Below the pieces are notes generated by a model. It ran no database searches and was not told where the DNA came from. It worked only from the letters and a program-made list of their open reading frames with translations. The position numbers and the translations under genes were made by a program. From an uncultured Desulfovibrionaceae bacterium (lineage in GTDB: Bacteria > Desulfobacterota > Desulfovibrionia > Desulfovibrionales > Desulfovibrionaceae), in the NCBI GenBank assembly GCA_944325325.1, contig CALUZP010000068.1, positions 1 to 50,311 of the forward strand: a stretch of 50,311 nucleotides of DNA, given 5' to 3'. Of the stretch, positions 17,349 through 25,433 are shown piece after piece. Within the stretch, counting starts at the first letter, position 1, and each line of letters begins with the position of its first letter.

Positions 17349-17447
17349 GAGACTGCTCACCCCTGTTTCCGGCTGCCGCCCACCACCGTCCGGCGTGGCG
17401 GCAGTCCGTGTCCATGTCAGTGCCGGAAAAAATTCCCGGCCCCCTGT

Positions 17448-17972
17448 CTATTCCTTAACGGACTGACCGGAGCCGCTCCCGGTGCCATTGTACTGTTCGT
17501 CAGTCACCTTCTCCATCCATTCGACGACCTTGCCAGGCTCCTGTTCTTCACAAATGGAAATGTGCGACATGGAACAGTTTGGCGCTGCGCCGTGCCAGTG
17601 CTTGACGCCCACAGGGCAGATCACGACGTCACCCGGCCTGACTTCCTGAACGGGCCTGCCCCATTCCTGCGTCCTCACCACGCCGGAGGTGATGATCAGC
17701 ACCTGCCCTACAGGGTGAATATGCCAGTTGGAGCGGGCGCCCGGCTCAAACGTCACCACTCCCCCGCTGGAACGCATGGCGTTGTTGGCGGGATACAAAG
17801 GATCAATGCGCACATTGCCGGTAAAAAACGCCTCTGCACCCTTCAGCGAAGCCTGCTCACCGTTGCGGACAATCGTCTGAGACCTGCCTGTTTCTGCAGC
17901 AAAGCCATGGGTAGCGGAAAGGCCGGTTGTGACGGCCAGAGCCAGTGCCATGCCGATCATCGCGTTTTTCAT
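17448..17972 (-). CDS. Exported single-domain cupin protein
   Basis: The 174-residue protein has a cleavable signal peptide (MKNAMIGMALALAVTTGLSA, cleavage probably after GFA) and one cupin domain (about residues 60-150). The two cupin motifs are SNWHIHPVGQVLIITSG, with two histidines and Gln in place of the usual Glu, and GDVVICPVGVKHWHGA with further histidines, so a metal site is likely. Similar cupins, some with hydroxynitrile lyase-like folds, are often encoded near aldo/keto reductases and AraC_N regulators; the true reaction is usually unknown. CCTCC complement at 17980-17984 gives GGAGG seven bases before the ATG. The gene lies about 100 bases upstream of the alcohol dehydrogenase on the same strand, so they may share a message. 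The periplasmic location separates it from the cytoplasmic oxidoreductases. Confidence 0.83.
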   Translation of the reverse strand: MKNAMIGMALALAVTTGLSATHGFAAETGRSQTIVRNGEQASLKGAEAFFTGNVRIDPLYPANNAMRSSGGVVTFEPGARSNWHIHPVGQVLIITSGVVRTQEWGRPVQEVRPGDVVICPVGVKHWHGAAPNCSMSHISICEEQEPGKVVEWMEKVTDEQYNGTGSGSGQSVKE

Positions 17973-18854
17973 GCTCAAACCTCCTTGTTACACTGCAAGA
18001 TATGAGCGCATGATAGGCGACCCGGCCTGGATTGAACCAGCTACGATTCTTGCATCTTCTTGCCTGTTTCTACAGGCCTTCCCTGTACAAGGCCGCACGG
18101 CAGACCGGCAGTATGCGCCAGACAGGCCACGACCCCAAAACCGCGCAACAGGTGCAGCACGGCATGGCATGCTGCCGGAAGTCCTGCCTTTCGACCTGTC
18201 ACTAAGGACGCGTGGGGCATGGGAGAAAACGACTGCGGTCTCAAGGTGGCTGTGCCTCTTTCGGCAACAGCGCACGCCGCACACGAGGGGAGACTCAGCC
18301 CGCCGATGCGTACAGGCTGGATGCACAAGGACGTCATACCGTGTGCGTGGGAAGAATCGCGGAGCGGACTGTCTGACGGTACCGGGGACGGCGAGCATGG
18401 TGCCGCGCGGGGGATGCTTAGAAAAGCACGGCGCGGCCGCGGCGGCACGACGGGCATCATGGACGGGCATGAATCCTTTTGCGAGGGTATCCCCGTCATA
18501 GTTTGTTTTCATGCTTGCCGACATGAAAGCGAAAGGAAGGTAGCCCGTCTGTTACCGGGGAGTGGAACGAACCTGTGCGCGGCTGAAAGGATTTCGCAGT
18601 CCATCCACCCGTTCTTGCTGCTATCTCAGGAAGTGTAGATCTGCTTTATCGTACTCCGGCTTGTATTTTTTTTAAGAAAACTTGCTTGAGCAAATTACAT
18701 GTCGGATATCCTTTTATCACATTATTTACATTGTAATGCTTTTAGCATAGTCTATATCATTTCGTTTGGTCAGCCATGAATGAGTCGCACCTGAAGACGT
18801 TGCCTGATATAGTGCTACATTAAAAAACGTTTGTGACACCAGGGAGGAAAAAAG
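17973..18854. other. Spacer of ~880 bases between divergent cupin and lipoprotein genes
   Basis: The first 650 bases are GC-rich with no supported gene. A tRNA-like T-arm (TTCAATCC with partial stems) near 18015-18045 on the minus strand does not extend into a tRNA. The last 200 bases are AT-rich and hold the promoter of the lipoprotein gene. Confidence 0.5.
18725..18753 (+). promoter_or_regulatory. Candidate promoter for the lipoprotein gene
   Basis: TTTACA (18725-18730), 17 bases, then TAGTCT (18748-18753) lie about 100 bases upstream of the lipoprotein start, within an AT-rich stretch. Confidence 0.4.
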
Positions 18855-19559
18855 ATGAACAAGATCCTTGCCGTTGGAGCACTCACTTGCTGTCTGCTCG
18901 CCGCACCGGGATGTGTGAACGGCTCCGGGAATGCCATGCTGCAGTCCCTGCAGGCAGTTCTGACCGGAGAGCCCGCGGCCGCTGCCACCGCTCCGGCCGA
19001 TAAGACTATGACGACGGAAAAACACACCGGCACGCTCTCAATAAAGCAGGAGAACGGCAGGGAACATTTTTATGTTACGGCGTTCACAGGAGAACGCCTG
19101 GATCTTGGAGACTCTTCCGACCGGATTCTGGTCAAGGACATCGAAGAAGCAGGAGCAAGGAACTATCCTAACGTCAATGTGTACGGCACGTTCAACCGGA
19201 TCAATGGGGTGTATGTCCTGGATCCCAAGCAGGAACATTCCTTGTGGGAGTTGACCGACAGCGCTCCCACAGGAACTGTGAATAAAAAAGTCTGTGGCAA
19301 GCTCATGTCAGAGGACGGCACCTACTATGGCCTTTCCAAGGCGCGTCCTGCCATCAATGGCGCCACGGGCATCTTCCTGACCAATAAGGAAACGCTTGCT
19401 GGACGCGAGGTTTTTGCGGCTATCCAGTCTTCAGGCGTCCAGGTCGGGGAAAATATCTGCGTGTCTGGCCAGTTCGTCCACTTTACAGGAGATTCCCCCG
19501 AGAGTGGAGATTGGGTCATCCTTGCCACCGGCAAGCCGGTCAAGGTGACGAAGGAGTAA
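18855..19559 (+). CDS. Lipoprotein of unknown function
   Basis: The 234-residue protein starts with a lipoprotein signal peptide: a basic start, a hydrophobic run and the lipobox LAAPGC (Cys20). An Ala/Thr-rich linker follows to about residue 55. The mature part looks like beta-strands: GTLSIKQENGREHFYVTAFTG, VYGTFNRINGVYVLDPKQE, then KVCGKLMSEDGTYYGLSK and GENICVSGQFVHFTG, with two cysteines that could pair. I do not recognise a named domain. The repeated pattern of short K/VxGxF strands suggests an OB-like or small beta-barrel fold. GGAGG lies just ahead of the ATG. It is transcribed alone toward a large inverted repeat at 19606. Its neighbour across that repeat is the aprAB-like operon on the opposite strand, with no evident link. 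Confidence 0.7.
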   Translation: MNKILAVGALTCCLLAAPGCVNGSGNAMLQSLQAVLTGEPAAAATAPADKTMTTEKHTGTLSIKQENGREHFYVTAFTGERLDLGDSSDRILVKDIEEAGARNYPNVNVYGTFNRINGVYVLDPKQEHSLWELTDSAPTGTVNKKVCGKLMSEDGTYYGLSKARPAINGATGIFLTNKETLAGREVFAAIQSSGVQVGENICVSGQFVHFTGDSPESGDWVILATGKPVKVTKE

Positions 19560-19605
19560 TGAGGCGTCGCTCTGTGCAAAAACGTTGATTCGTGCGTGTT
19601 CACCA

Positions 19606-19640
19606 TTATGCGTACTCCGATATGGCCGGAGTACGCATAA
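19606..19640. repeat. Perfect 14-base inverted repeat
   Basis: TTATGCGTACTCCG (19606-19619) is exactly complementary to 19627-19640 across a 7-base spacer. There is no T tract on either side, so it may be an operator or processed RNA hairpin rather than a simple terminator. It overlaps the start of the small open frame at 19622. Confidence 0.6.
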
Positions 19641-19765
19641 ACGGTATTGTAGGCAAGGTGGTGAGGGACAATGTTTCAGGCATCGTCCTTGACGATGACC
19701 TGCTGCAAGGCACATCAGAACCTGTCCATATAACAAGCATCACCATCATGCCATTGCTGAAATAA
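19622..19765 (+). CDS. Possible small protein of 47 residues
   Basis: The frame reads MAGVRINGIVGKVVRDNVSG at its start and ends in TSITIMPLLK. Its residue mix (Val, Ile, Gly, Asp, few Arg or Cys) is far more protein-like than the chance frames of nearby spacers. There is no good ribosome binding site, and the start codon lies inside a long hairpin. It may be a genuine small protein, or the surviving C-terminal piece of a lost gene. I do not recognise it. Confidence 0.3.
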   Translation: MAGVRINGIVGKVVRDNVSGIVLDDDLLQGTSEPVHITSITIMPLLK

Positions 19766-19815
19766 AAAATGAAGCGCAGAGAAAAATTCGTCTGGTGGTA
19801 TCCTGACAGTACAGG

Positions 19816-19853
19816 AAAGGAGGACAAGCCTTTTCGTGGACTTGTCCTCCTTT
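19816..19853. terminator. Bidirectional hairpin terminator
   Basis: AAAGGAGGACAAG (19816-19828) pairs exactly with CTTGTCCTCCTTT (19841-19853) across a 12-base loop. It can serve the lipoprotein side on the plus strand and the aprAB-like operon, 140 bases past its last stop, on the minus strand. Confidence 0.7.
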
Positions 19854-19994
19854 GAGCATCAGGCAAACACTCCCTTAACGCTGACGCATTTTGCACTGCC
19901 GGCATGTTGCAGCGGCATATGGCCTTGCAGGCAGCTGCATCATACTGCGGGGTCTGTCATGCCTGCAGGGGCTTCAACCTGTCTTCAAAACAGG

Positions 19995-20324
19995 CTAGCG
20001 GGCCGGCTTTCTGTTCTCGAACCGGTATGTTGTTTCCTTGCCGTTGATGTCACGGCATTTCCAGGTAATGGAACTCTTGCCCATGATAGGCCGCAGACTG
20101 GCCTTAAAGTAGCCGAGCTGGTACGGCATTTTGGTTTCCAGCGCATTGCGCGGGCAAGCCTTGATACAGGACATGCAGTCCCAGCAGTCCCGCGCTGAAC
20201 GCACAAACGCCTTGCCGGTGCTTGTGTCAAGCGCCATGAGATCGCCAGGGCAGATTTCTTCGCAGAACGTTTCCGCGCGGCCCTGGCAGCCGTTGCATTT
20301 GTGCGGGTCGACAATAGGGGGCAT
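19995..20324 (-). CDS. AprB-like two-cluster ferredoxin subunit (short form)
   Basis: The 109-residue iron-sulfur protein resembles the beta subunit of adenylylsulfate reductase. Eight cysteines form two [4Fe-4S] sites: C10, C13, C21, C25 in CNGCQGRAETFCEEICP and C47, C50, C53, C57 in CWDCMSCIKACP. Trp48, beside the second site, occupies the place of the tryptophan that passes electrons to the flavin in known AprB. True AprB has about 150 residues; here the C-terminal tail that wraps around AprA is missing, so the complex must be smaller. The gene starts 14 bases after the aprA-like stop and is the last gene of the minus-strand cluster. It probably delivers electrons to or from the flavoprotein. 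Which redox partner it meets is unknown. Confidence 0.85.
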   Translation of the reverse strand: MPPIVDPHKCNGCQGRAETFCEEICPGDLMALDTSTGKAFVRSARDCWDCMSCIKACPRNALETKMPYQLGYFKASLRPIMGKSSITWKCRDINGKETTYRFENRKPAR

Positions 20325-20338
20325 GATGACACTCCTCG

Positions 20339-22111
20339 CTATGCGTGTTGCCGGTCTCCCGGAATCAGCTGTTCATAAGGCCGTGTGAAGGTCGTGACGA
20401 CACCGCTTTGCGGATCACGACGCGACTCCACAAAGCAGTCGAAGTGTTCGTCATCGCGTTCAGGATAGTCGACGCGCGTCTGCCAGCCGGCCCAGCGGGT
20501 TTCCTTGCGGGCCTTCAGGTGATGCACCACGGCTTCCGCCACATCCACACGATCCATGGTTTCGTGGGCTTCCATCAGTTCATGCAGCGAATCCGCCGTC
20601 AGGAACACAAACTGGCTCTGCAGCATCTTGATATGACGCAGGGCATAGTCCAGGCGTTCTTCATTGGTGCGGTAATACTGGCTGATGCCACCGGCGTATT
20701 CATCCATGAGCCGTTGCAGGCGCTCCTTCATTTCCACCGGACGCACGCCTTCCTGTCCGCACCGCAACAGCGGCGCATAGACGCGCGCCTTTTCGGCCTC
20801 CACCTGTGCTGCATCCAGTGCAGGCAGTTCCAGTCCGTTCATCCAGGCCAGCGCGCCTCTCGCAGCCAGCTTGCCTTCGGCTGCGCAGCCGCCCACGAAC
20901 TTGTTGGGATTGCCGCCAGCGGTCTCCCCGGCGGCAAACAGTCCGGGGAGGGTCGTCATGCGCTCCATGTCCACCCAGAAGCCGCTGCCTGTATGCCCGC
21001 CCACGATGTACGGATCGGAACCATAAATCTCGATGGGCTCCCTGGTGACGTCCTGACCGCGGCTGGCCAGGAACAGCACGAAGGAGGGCCGTTCGTTAAG
21101 ATAGTCCACAAGCATGTCGTGGGCCTTTTCCGGGCTGAGGCCTGTCGTGTCGCAATAGCAGGGGCCACGCCCGGCCAGCCATTCTTCCATGGGGGCGTTG
21201 GCCCGGATGAACCGGGGCGCCGCGTCGCCTCCCCATTCCTTGTAGCGCTCCATCACCCGCTCGCCTTTGGCGTTGATGATGGCAGACTTGTAACCTACGG
21301 AAATGGTGTCGATGGGCCCGCAGAAATCCTTGGAGCGCGTAGCCACCCAGCGCTGTTCCAGGCTGGTCAGCTCCGCCCCCTGACGGAAGCCCATGGCATA
21401 GCCGGAGCCCACACAGTACGGACACATCCAGATCTGCGCGCCGCTGTCTGTGGAGTCAGCGGTATATGACTTGTAGAGCGTGCCTGCGCCGCCGGTGCTG
21501 ACAACGGTGGCTCTGGCGCGGAACACATAAAACCTGCCGTCGCGCACGCCAAACCCCATGGCGCCCACGCAGCGGCCTTCCTGTACAAGGAGGCCTGTGG
21601 CCACCACACGGTTGTAGACATCTGCGCCGCTTTCCAGCGCCTTTTCGGCCATGATGGGCTTGAGCTGCTCGCCATGGATGGAAATGTCCCATTTGCCGCG
21701 ATAGGAGGCGTTGCCTTCCTCATCGCGCACAATGGGCAGGCCCCAGCGTTCCAGGTCCTCGACGCACTCGTTGAGTTCCCGGGCGTTGGAAAGGGCAAGA
21801 TCTTCCCGCAGAGGGCCGCCGCCCACCTGTGCGCGGCTCCAGCGCACCAGATCCTCGGGCGTTCTGCCTTTGGGGATATAGGTGTTGATGGCGTCCATGC
21901 CTGCCGAACAGGCTCCGGAACGGCGGATATCCGCCTTTTCCACAATGACGGTGCGGATGCCGGGCTGTTTTTTGGCGGCTTCCACAGCCACAAAGCAGCC
22001 GGCATTGCCCCCGCCGATGATCAGCAGATCGGCACAGACTTCCACTGTTTCAACCGAATCAAGCCCTGTGGGATGAAAATCCACGGCGTGGGCCGTATTC
22101 ATGCGTGCCAT
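20339..22111 (-). CDS. AprA-like FAD-dependent reductase/oxidase subunit
   Basis: The 590-residue flavoprotein belongs to the fumarate reductase/AprA superfamily. FAD-binding elements are LLIIGGGNAGCFVAVEAAKK (29-48), STGGAG (205-210) and GLFAAGETAGGNPNKFVGG (390-408). Segments match adenylylsulfate reductase closely: RRSGACSAGMDAINTY (about 63-78), WDISIHGEQLKPIMAEKA, QRWVATRSKDFCGP (about 253-266) and GGHTGSGFWV (about 371-380). The Asn, Arg and His known to contact APS or sulfite in AprA therefore seem to have counterparts. It is shorter than genuine AprA (about 660 residues). The gene is in an operon with a tripartite tricarboxylate transporter instead of sat or qmo, so an imported organic acid is the more likely substrate than APS; this is inference. 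AAAGGAG precedes the ATG. Confidence 0.85.
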   Translation of the reverse strand: MARMNTAHAVDFHPTGLDSVETVEVCADLLIIGGGNAGCFVAVEAAKKQPGIRTVIVEKADIRRSGACSAGMDAINTYIPKGRTPEDLVRWSRAQVGGGPLREDLALSNARELNECVEDLERWGLPIVRDEEGNASYRGKWDISIHGEQLKPIMAEKALESGADVYNRVVATGLLVQEGRCVGAMGFGVRDGRFYVFRARATVVSTGGAGTLYKSYTADSTDSGAQIWMCPYCVGSGYAMGFRQGAELTSLEQRWVATRSKDFCGPIDTISVGYKSAIINAKGERVMERYKEWGGDAAPRFIRANAPMEEWLAGRGPCYCDTTGLSPEKAHDMLVDYLNERPSFVLFLASRGQDVTREPIEIYGSDPYIVGGHTGSGFWVDMERMTTLPGLFAAGETAGGNPNKFVGGCAAEGKLAARGALAWMNGLELPALDAAQVEAEKARVYAPLLRCGQEGVRPVEMKERLQRLMDEYAGGISQYYRTNEERLDYALRHIKMLQSQFVFLTADSLHELMEAHETMDRVDVAEAVVHHLKARKETRWAGWQTRVDYPERDDEHFDCFVESRRDPQSGVVTTFTRPYEQLIPGDRQHA

Positions 22112-22137
22112 GCCATTTTCTCCTTTAAAACAACGCG

Positions 22138-23625
22138 TTATCCCTTGCGGGCGGCAAGCATGGACTTGCCGATGACGAGGAACGTCAGGACCATGAGGAT
22201 GTCCGCCACAGGCTGCTTGAAGAACATGTACGGATCCTGCTCGGAGGCGATGATGACCTGCTGCAGTGAGGTTTCCCAGATGGGCGCGAGGATGAAGCCG
22301 ATAATCAGGCAGATGAAGGAGTAATCAAACTTCCGCATGAAATACGCCAGCAGGGAAAAGACAATCATCAACGTCACGTCAAAGGTGGAATACTGCGAGA
22401 GGTAGGATCCCATGACACAGGTGAAGATGATGATGGGATACAAAATCAGCGGGGGGATCCGCACGACCTTGCAGAACAGCTTGAGACCCAGGCGGCCCAC
22501 ACCCAGCAGAAAGAGGTTGGCAATGATGAGGCTGCCATAGATGGCGTAGATGAACTGGGCGTTCTGTTCGAACATGAGCGGGCCGGGCGTCATGCCGTGC
22601 AGCACAAACGCGCCGATAAGCAGCGCGGCCGCCATGTTGCCGGGAATACCCAGCGTAAACAGCGGAATGAGGCTGGACGCCACCACGGCGCTGTTGGCGG
22701 ATTCCGAAGCGGCGATGCCTTCCAGCCGGCCGGTGCCGAACTCTTCAGGATGCTTGGAGTGCTTGACAGCCTGGTCATAGGCAAAGAAGGAGGCCACCGG
22801 CGCGCCAAGACCCGGCAGGGCACCCACCACAGTCCCTGCGATGGACGAACGCAGCAGCGTCCCTGCGCAGCGGAGATATTCCTTTAACGACACCAGACGA
22901 TCTTCAGGTCTGGAAGAGAAGGAAAGCACCTCCGCCTGCCCCTTGTCGTCAATAAGGCGCTCCAGCTGAATGATGATTTCGGAAAAGGCCAGCATGCCTA
23001 TGCCGACGGGAATCAGGGAAATCCCGCGCTCCAGCGAAACGATGTTGAAGGTCAGCCGGGGCATGGCCGAGACAGGCTCAATGCCGATAGTGCCCACAAG
23101 CACACCCATGGCAGCGGCGATAAGCCCCCGGATCAGGGATTTGGTGCCCAGGCCTGCGATGATGATCATGGCCATGCAGATGAGCGCAAACACTTCCGGC
23201 GGTCCCATATACAGGGCTACGGCAGCCAGCGGCGCAGCCACAAGGATGAGCACCAGCGTGGCAAAGGCGTCACCCGTGACGGACGCATACAGGGCCATCC
23301 GCAGCGCCTTTTCCCCCTTGCCCTGCAAGGCCAGCGGGTGCCCGTCCCAGGTGGTGGCGGCAGATTCCGGCGTGCCAGGCGTATTGAGCAGGATGCCCGA
23401 AATGGAGCCGCCGAAGAAAGCCCCCTTGTTGAGGCCCACGAGAAACCCGATGGCGGCCACGGGGGACATATAGTACGACAGGGGAATGCACAGGGCGATG
23501 GCCATGGGGCCGTTGATGCCGGGAATGGCTCCGGCAATAACCCCGGCAATGACGCCAAGCAGCACAAACAGCAGGTTGGCAACCTGCAACGCCTCTGCGA
23601 ATCCCGCACAAATCATGTCAAACAT
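22138..23625 (-). CDS. tctA: Tripartite tricarboxylate transporter large membrane subunit, TctA
   Basis: The 495-residue protein has about 12 membrane segments and the TctA family motifs: GVIAGAIPGINGPMAIAL (about 22-40), FFGGSISGILLNTPGTPESAATTWDG (about 72-97) and a second glycine-rich motif GALPGLGAPVASFFAYD. It is the channel-forming subunit that works with TctB and the periplasmic binder TctC to import a carboxylic acid using the ion gradient. The start at 23625 has GGAGGAGAG upstream. It sits 26 bases before the aprA-like gene and 22 bases after tctB, in one minus-strand operon. Substrates of this family include citrate, tartrate, terephthalate and other organic acids; the one used here is unknown. 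Confidence 0.92.
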   Translation of the reverse strand: MFDMICAGFAEALQVANLLFVLLGVIAGVIAGAIPGINGPMAIALCIPLSYYMSPVAAIGFLVGLNKGAFFGGSISGILLNTPGTPESAATTWDGHPLALQGKGEKALRMALYASVTGDAFATLVLILVAAPLAAVALYMGPPEVFALICMAMIIIAGLGTKSLIRGLIAAAMGVLVGTIGIEPVSAMPRLTFNIVSLERGISLIPVGIGMLAFSEIIIQLERLIDDKGQAEVLSFSSRPEDRLVSLKEYLRCAGTLLRSSIAGTVVGALPGLGAPVASFFAYDQAVKHSKHPEEFGTGRLEGIAASESANSAVVASSLIPLFTLGIPGNMAAALLIGAFVLHGMTPGPLMFEQNAQFIYAIYGSLIIANLFLLGVGRLGLKLFCKVVRIPPLILYPIIIFTCVMGSYLSQYSTFDVTLMIVFSLLAYFMRKFDYSFICLIIGFILAPIWETSLQQVIIASEQDPYMFFKQPVADILMVLTFLVIGKSMLAARKG

Positions 23626-23647
23626 GATGACTCTCTCCTCCGGCGGC

Positions 23648-24091
23648 TTACGGCATGGGGACGCCAAGGCCGAAACGCATCAGCGCATACACAACAACAA
23701 CCGGCACGACAGATACAATGGCCATTGTCAGCCAGCGCCTCTGGCCACAGACGAACTGAATCCAGGCCATGAACACGATGCCCGCCGGGATGAACCCGGC
23801 AAGGGACATGGCCGGCATGAGCAGGACACAGGGGATCAGAAACACGGCAAGATGCTTCCAGTGGATGCGCCCCACGCTCCCGGTGGAAGCCGCCTTGTGC
23901 AGCAGTGTCCGGATAAGTCCCAGAATGGACAGCGCCAGCATGAATCCTGCGGCAATATTGGGCAGCAGTGTGGCCGGGACGCCATACCCAGGGTATTCCG
24001 GCGACCAGGTGGGGATGATCCAGAGCAGCAGGGCGCTGCTGAACACAGCCACCGTGCCGTAGGAAATGGTATCTCGTTGCGCTTGGGTCAT
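23648..24091 (-). CDS. tctB: Tripartite tricarboxylate transporter small membrane subunit, TctB
   Basis: The 147-residue protein has four predicted membrane helices, the standard TctB layout: a short cytoplasmic start, an LLLWIIPTW helix, an intermediate loop with PNIAAGFMLALSILGLI, then two closing helices. GGAG lies seven bases before the ATG at 24091. It lies between tctC and tctA. TctB supports assembly or function of the membrane complex and has no known catalytic residues. Length and position agree with the family, although sequence conservation is always low. Confidence 0.88.
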   Translation of the reverse strand: MTQAQRDTISYGTVAVFSSALLLWIIPTWSPEYPGYGVPATLLPNIAAGFMLALSILGLIRTLLHKAASTGSVGRIHWKHLAVFLIPCVLLMPAMSLAGFIPAGIVFMAWIQFVCGQRRWLTMAIVSVVPVVVVYALMRFGLGVPMP

Positions 24092-24148
24092 TGCTACACT
24101 CCATGGCGGCGGGACATGGCACAAGCCCCGCCGGACAAAATGACAAGA

Positions 24149-24178
24149 CAGGCGTCCACTCCTCAGAGCAGACGCCTG
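24149..24178 (-). terminator. Intra-operon hairpin between tctC and tctB
   Basis: CAGGCGTC (24149-24156) pairs with GACGCCTG (24171-24178) across 14 bases, directly after the tctC stop. There is no T tract, so it probably stabilises tctC mRNA or partly terminates, giving more binding protein than membrane subunits. Confidence 0.5.
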
Positions 24179-24191
24179 CCCGGACGGGAAG

Positions 24192-25130
24192 TTATTTGGA
24201 CACGAGCTTGGCGAACCGTTCTGAGGCTTCGTGCATATACTTCTGCGCTTCTTCCGAACCCATGGTCACAGGCTGCATATGCAGTTTTTCCGTCATGAAC
24301 TCAGCAAACGTCTTGTCGTTGCGCACGGTCTCGACCACATCCAGAAGACGCTGGCGCACGTCATCGGGCAGCCCCTTGGGCGCGGCAAGCACAAGATACA
24401 TTTCCACGCTTTCATCCCAGCCCTGTTCGCGCAGGGTAGGCACATCCGGCAGTTCCTTCAGACGCACGGGAATGGTTGCCGCAATGCACTTGATCTTCTT
24501 GCCGGTCACATAGTCGAACAGAATGGCCCCGGTATGCCCAAGATCCGCATGGCCGCCCATGACGGCAGTAATGATGGAAGGACCGCCCGTGCTGGGCATA
24601 AGCGAAAGCTTCACGCCTTCCTTGGCGGCAATGCGTTTGAGCGCGTCGCGATCGTCCGACCCCTGGAACATGTACGTCAGGCCCTTGCCTTCTTTCCTGG
24701 CCCATTCAAAGGCGTCCTTGAGGGTGTTCCAGGGCCGGTCAGGCGCGCAGATGATGCCGCTCTGGTTCAGGCCCAGCAGCGTGATGTAGTCAAAATCATC
24801 CAGCTTGTAGGTCGTACGCACGACGTGCGGCGAATAGGTGAATGCGGCTGTTGCCGAAACGCCAAGGGTGTAGCCGTCCTTGGGAGAGGAAGCCAGCTCG
24901 GAAGCCATGACGCTGCCATGAGAGCCGCCGGGCTTGTTGCTGACAAGCACAGGCTGCCCCAGAATGTTCTTCATGCGGTCAGCCAGCGCCCGCGTCAGCA
25001 GGTCAATCTGCGCGCCGGGGTTGGTCATTGTGAGGACTGTCACAGGATGATCAGGATACGTTCCGGCCCCGGCCGATGCCGGGCTCAAAAACAGCAATGC
25101 GGCCATGGCCAGCAAGAGAAATTTACGCAT
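24192..25130 (-). CDS. tctC: Tripartite tricarboxylate transporter periplasmic binding protein, TctC
   Basis: The 312-residue protein opens with a signal peptide (MRKFLLLAMAALLFLSPASA, cut near AGA). The mature Bug/TctC-type binding protein shows YPDHPVTVLTMTNPGAQIDLLTR, VSNKPGGSHGSVMASELASS, DGYTLGVSATA and DVPTLREQGWDESVEMYLVLAAPKGLP. These loops normally grip carboxylate groups of the ligand. The expected PGG and DG turns are present. The ATG at 25130 has GGAGG seven bases upstream. It is first in the operon tctC-tctB-tctA-aprA-like-aprB-like and lies opposite a divergent Crp/Fnr-type gene. The ligand is unknown; it is probably the substrate, or its precursor, of the aprA-like enzyme. Confidence 0.92.
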   Translation of the reverse strand: MRKFLLLAMAALLFLSPASAGAGTYPDHPVTVLTMTNPGAQIDLLTRALADRMKNILGQPVLVSNKPGGSHGSVMASELASSPKDGYTLGVSATAAFTYSPHVVRTTYKLDDFDYITLLGLNQSGIICAPDRPWNTLKDAFEWARKEGKGLTYMFQGSDDRDALKRIAAKEGVKLSLMPSTGGPSIITAVMGGHADLGHTGAILFDYVTGKKIKCIAATIPVRLKELPDVPTLREQGWDESVEMYLVLAAPKGLPDDVRQRLLDVVETVRNDKTFAEFMTEKLHMQPVTMGSEEAQKYMHEASERFAKLVSK

Positions 25131-25433
25131 GGTTTGCCTCCAGCCATGAAAGAGTACGGTGATGGTTGCCGGCAGAAACTCTGCCAGAACCGTTACTTTT
25201 GCCATCATTGTGGGCTCAATCTATGAACCAGAAAAAATAAAATCTATCAGCTGCATGATAATCGTGAAAATTTTCGCTATTTTTTGATGATGGCGTAATC
25301 ATGCCCCTGTAACGCGGGGCAGCCTCTCGACGGCCCCGCAACAATCTGGCATGCTGCATCATGGCGGAAGCGCCTGCCCTGCCGGCAACGCCTGCATTCT
25401 CCGTTCAACGGCACGCACGAACATGGGAAATAT
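25131..25433. promoter_or_regulatory. Divergent regulatory region between tctC operon and crp/fnr-type gene
   Basis: This 303-base region must hold promoters for both directions. Its middle is AT-rich. An imperfect 22-base palindrome, AAT-N3-GAAAATTTTC-N3-ATT, lies at 25260-25281 and is the best operator candidate. A GC-rich pair of alternative stems (GCGGGGC with GCCCCGC) lies at about 25313-25340 in the leader of the regulator gene. Confidence 0.45.

Larger units (their letters stand above)
19560..19994. other. Region between convergent lipoprotein and aprB-like genes
   Basis: These ~435 bases contain a long hairpin (19606-19640), a possible 47-codon gene (19622-19765) and a hairpin that can terminate both strands (19816-19853). 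The last 140 bases show nothing further. Confidence 0.5.

Noticed and set aside
18005-18060. tRNA-like T arm (TTCAATCC) on the minus strand
   Set aside because: The T stem pairs poorly and no acceptor, D or anticodon arm could be completed on either side.
18530-18620. GC-rich leader-like segment with GAAAGG and AACCTGTG blocks resembling a riboswitch
   Set aside because: The conserved cores of cobalamin, TPP or SAM riboswitches are not all present in order, and no suitable gene follows closely.
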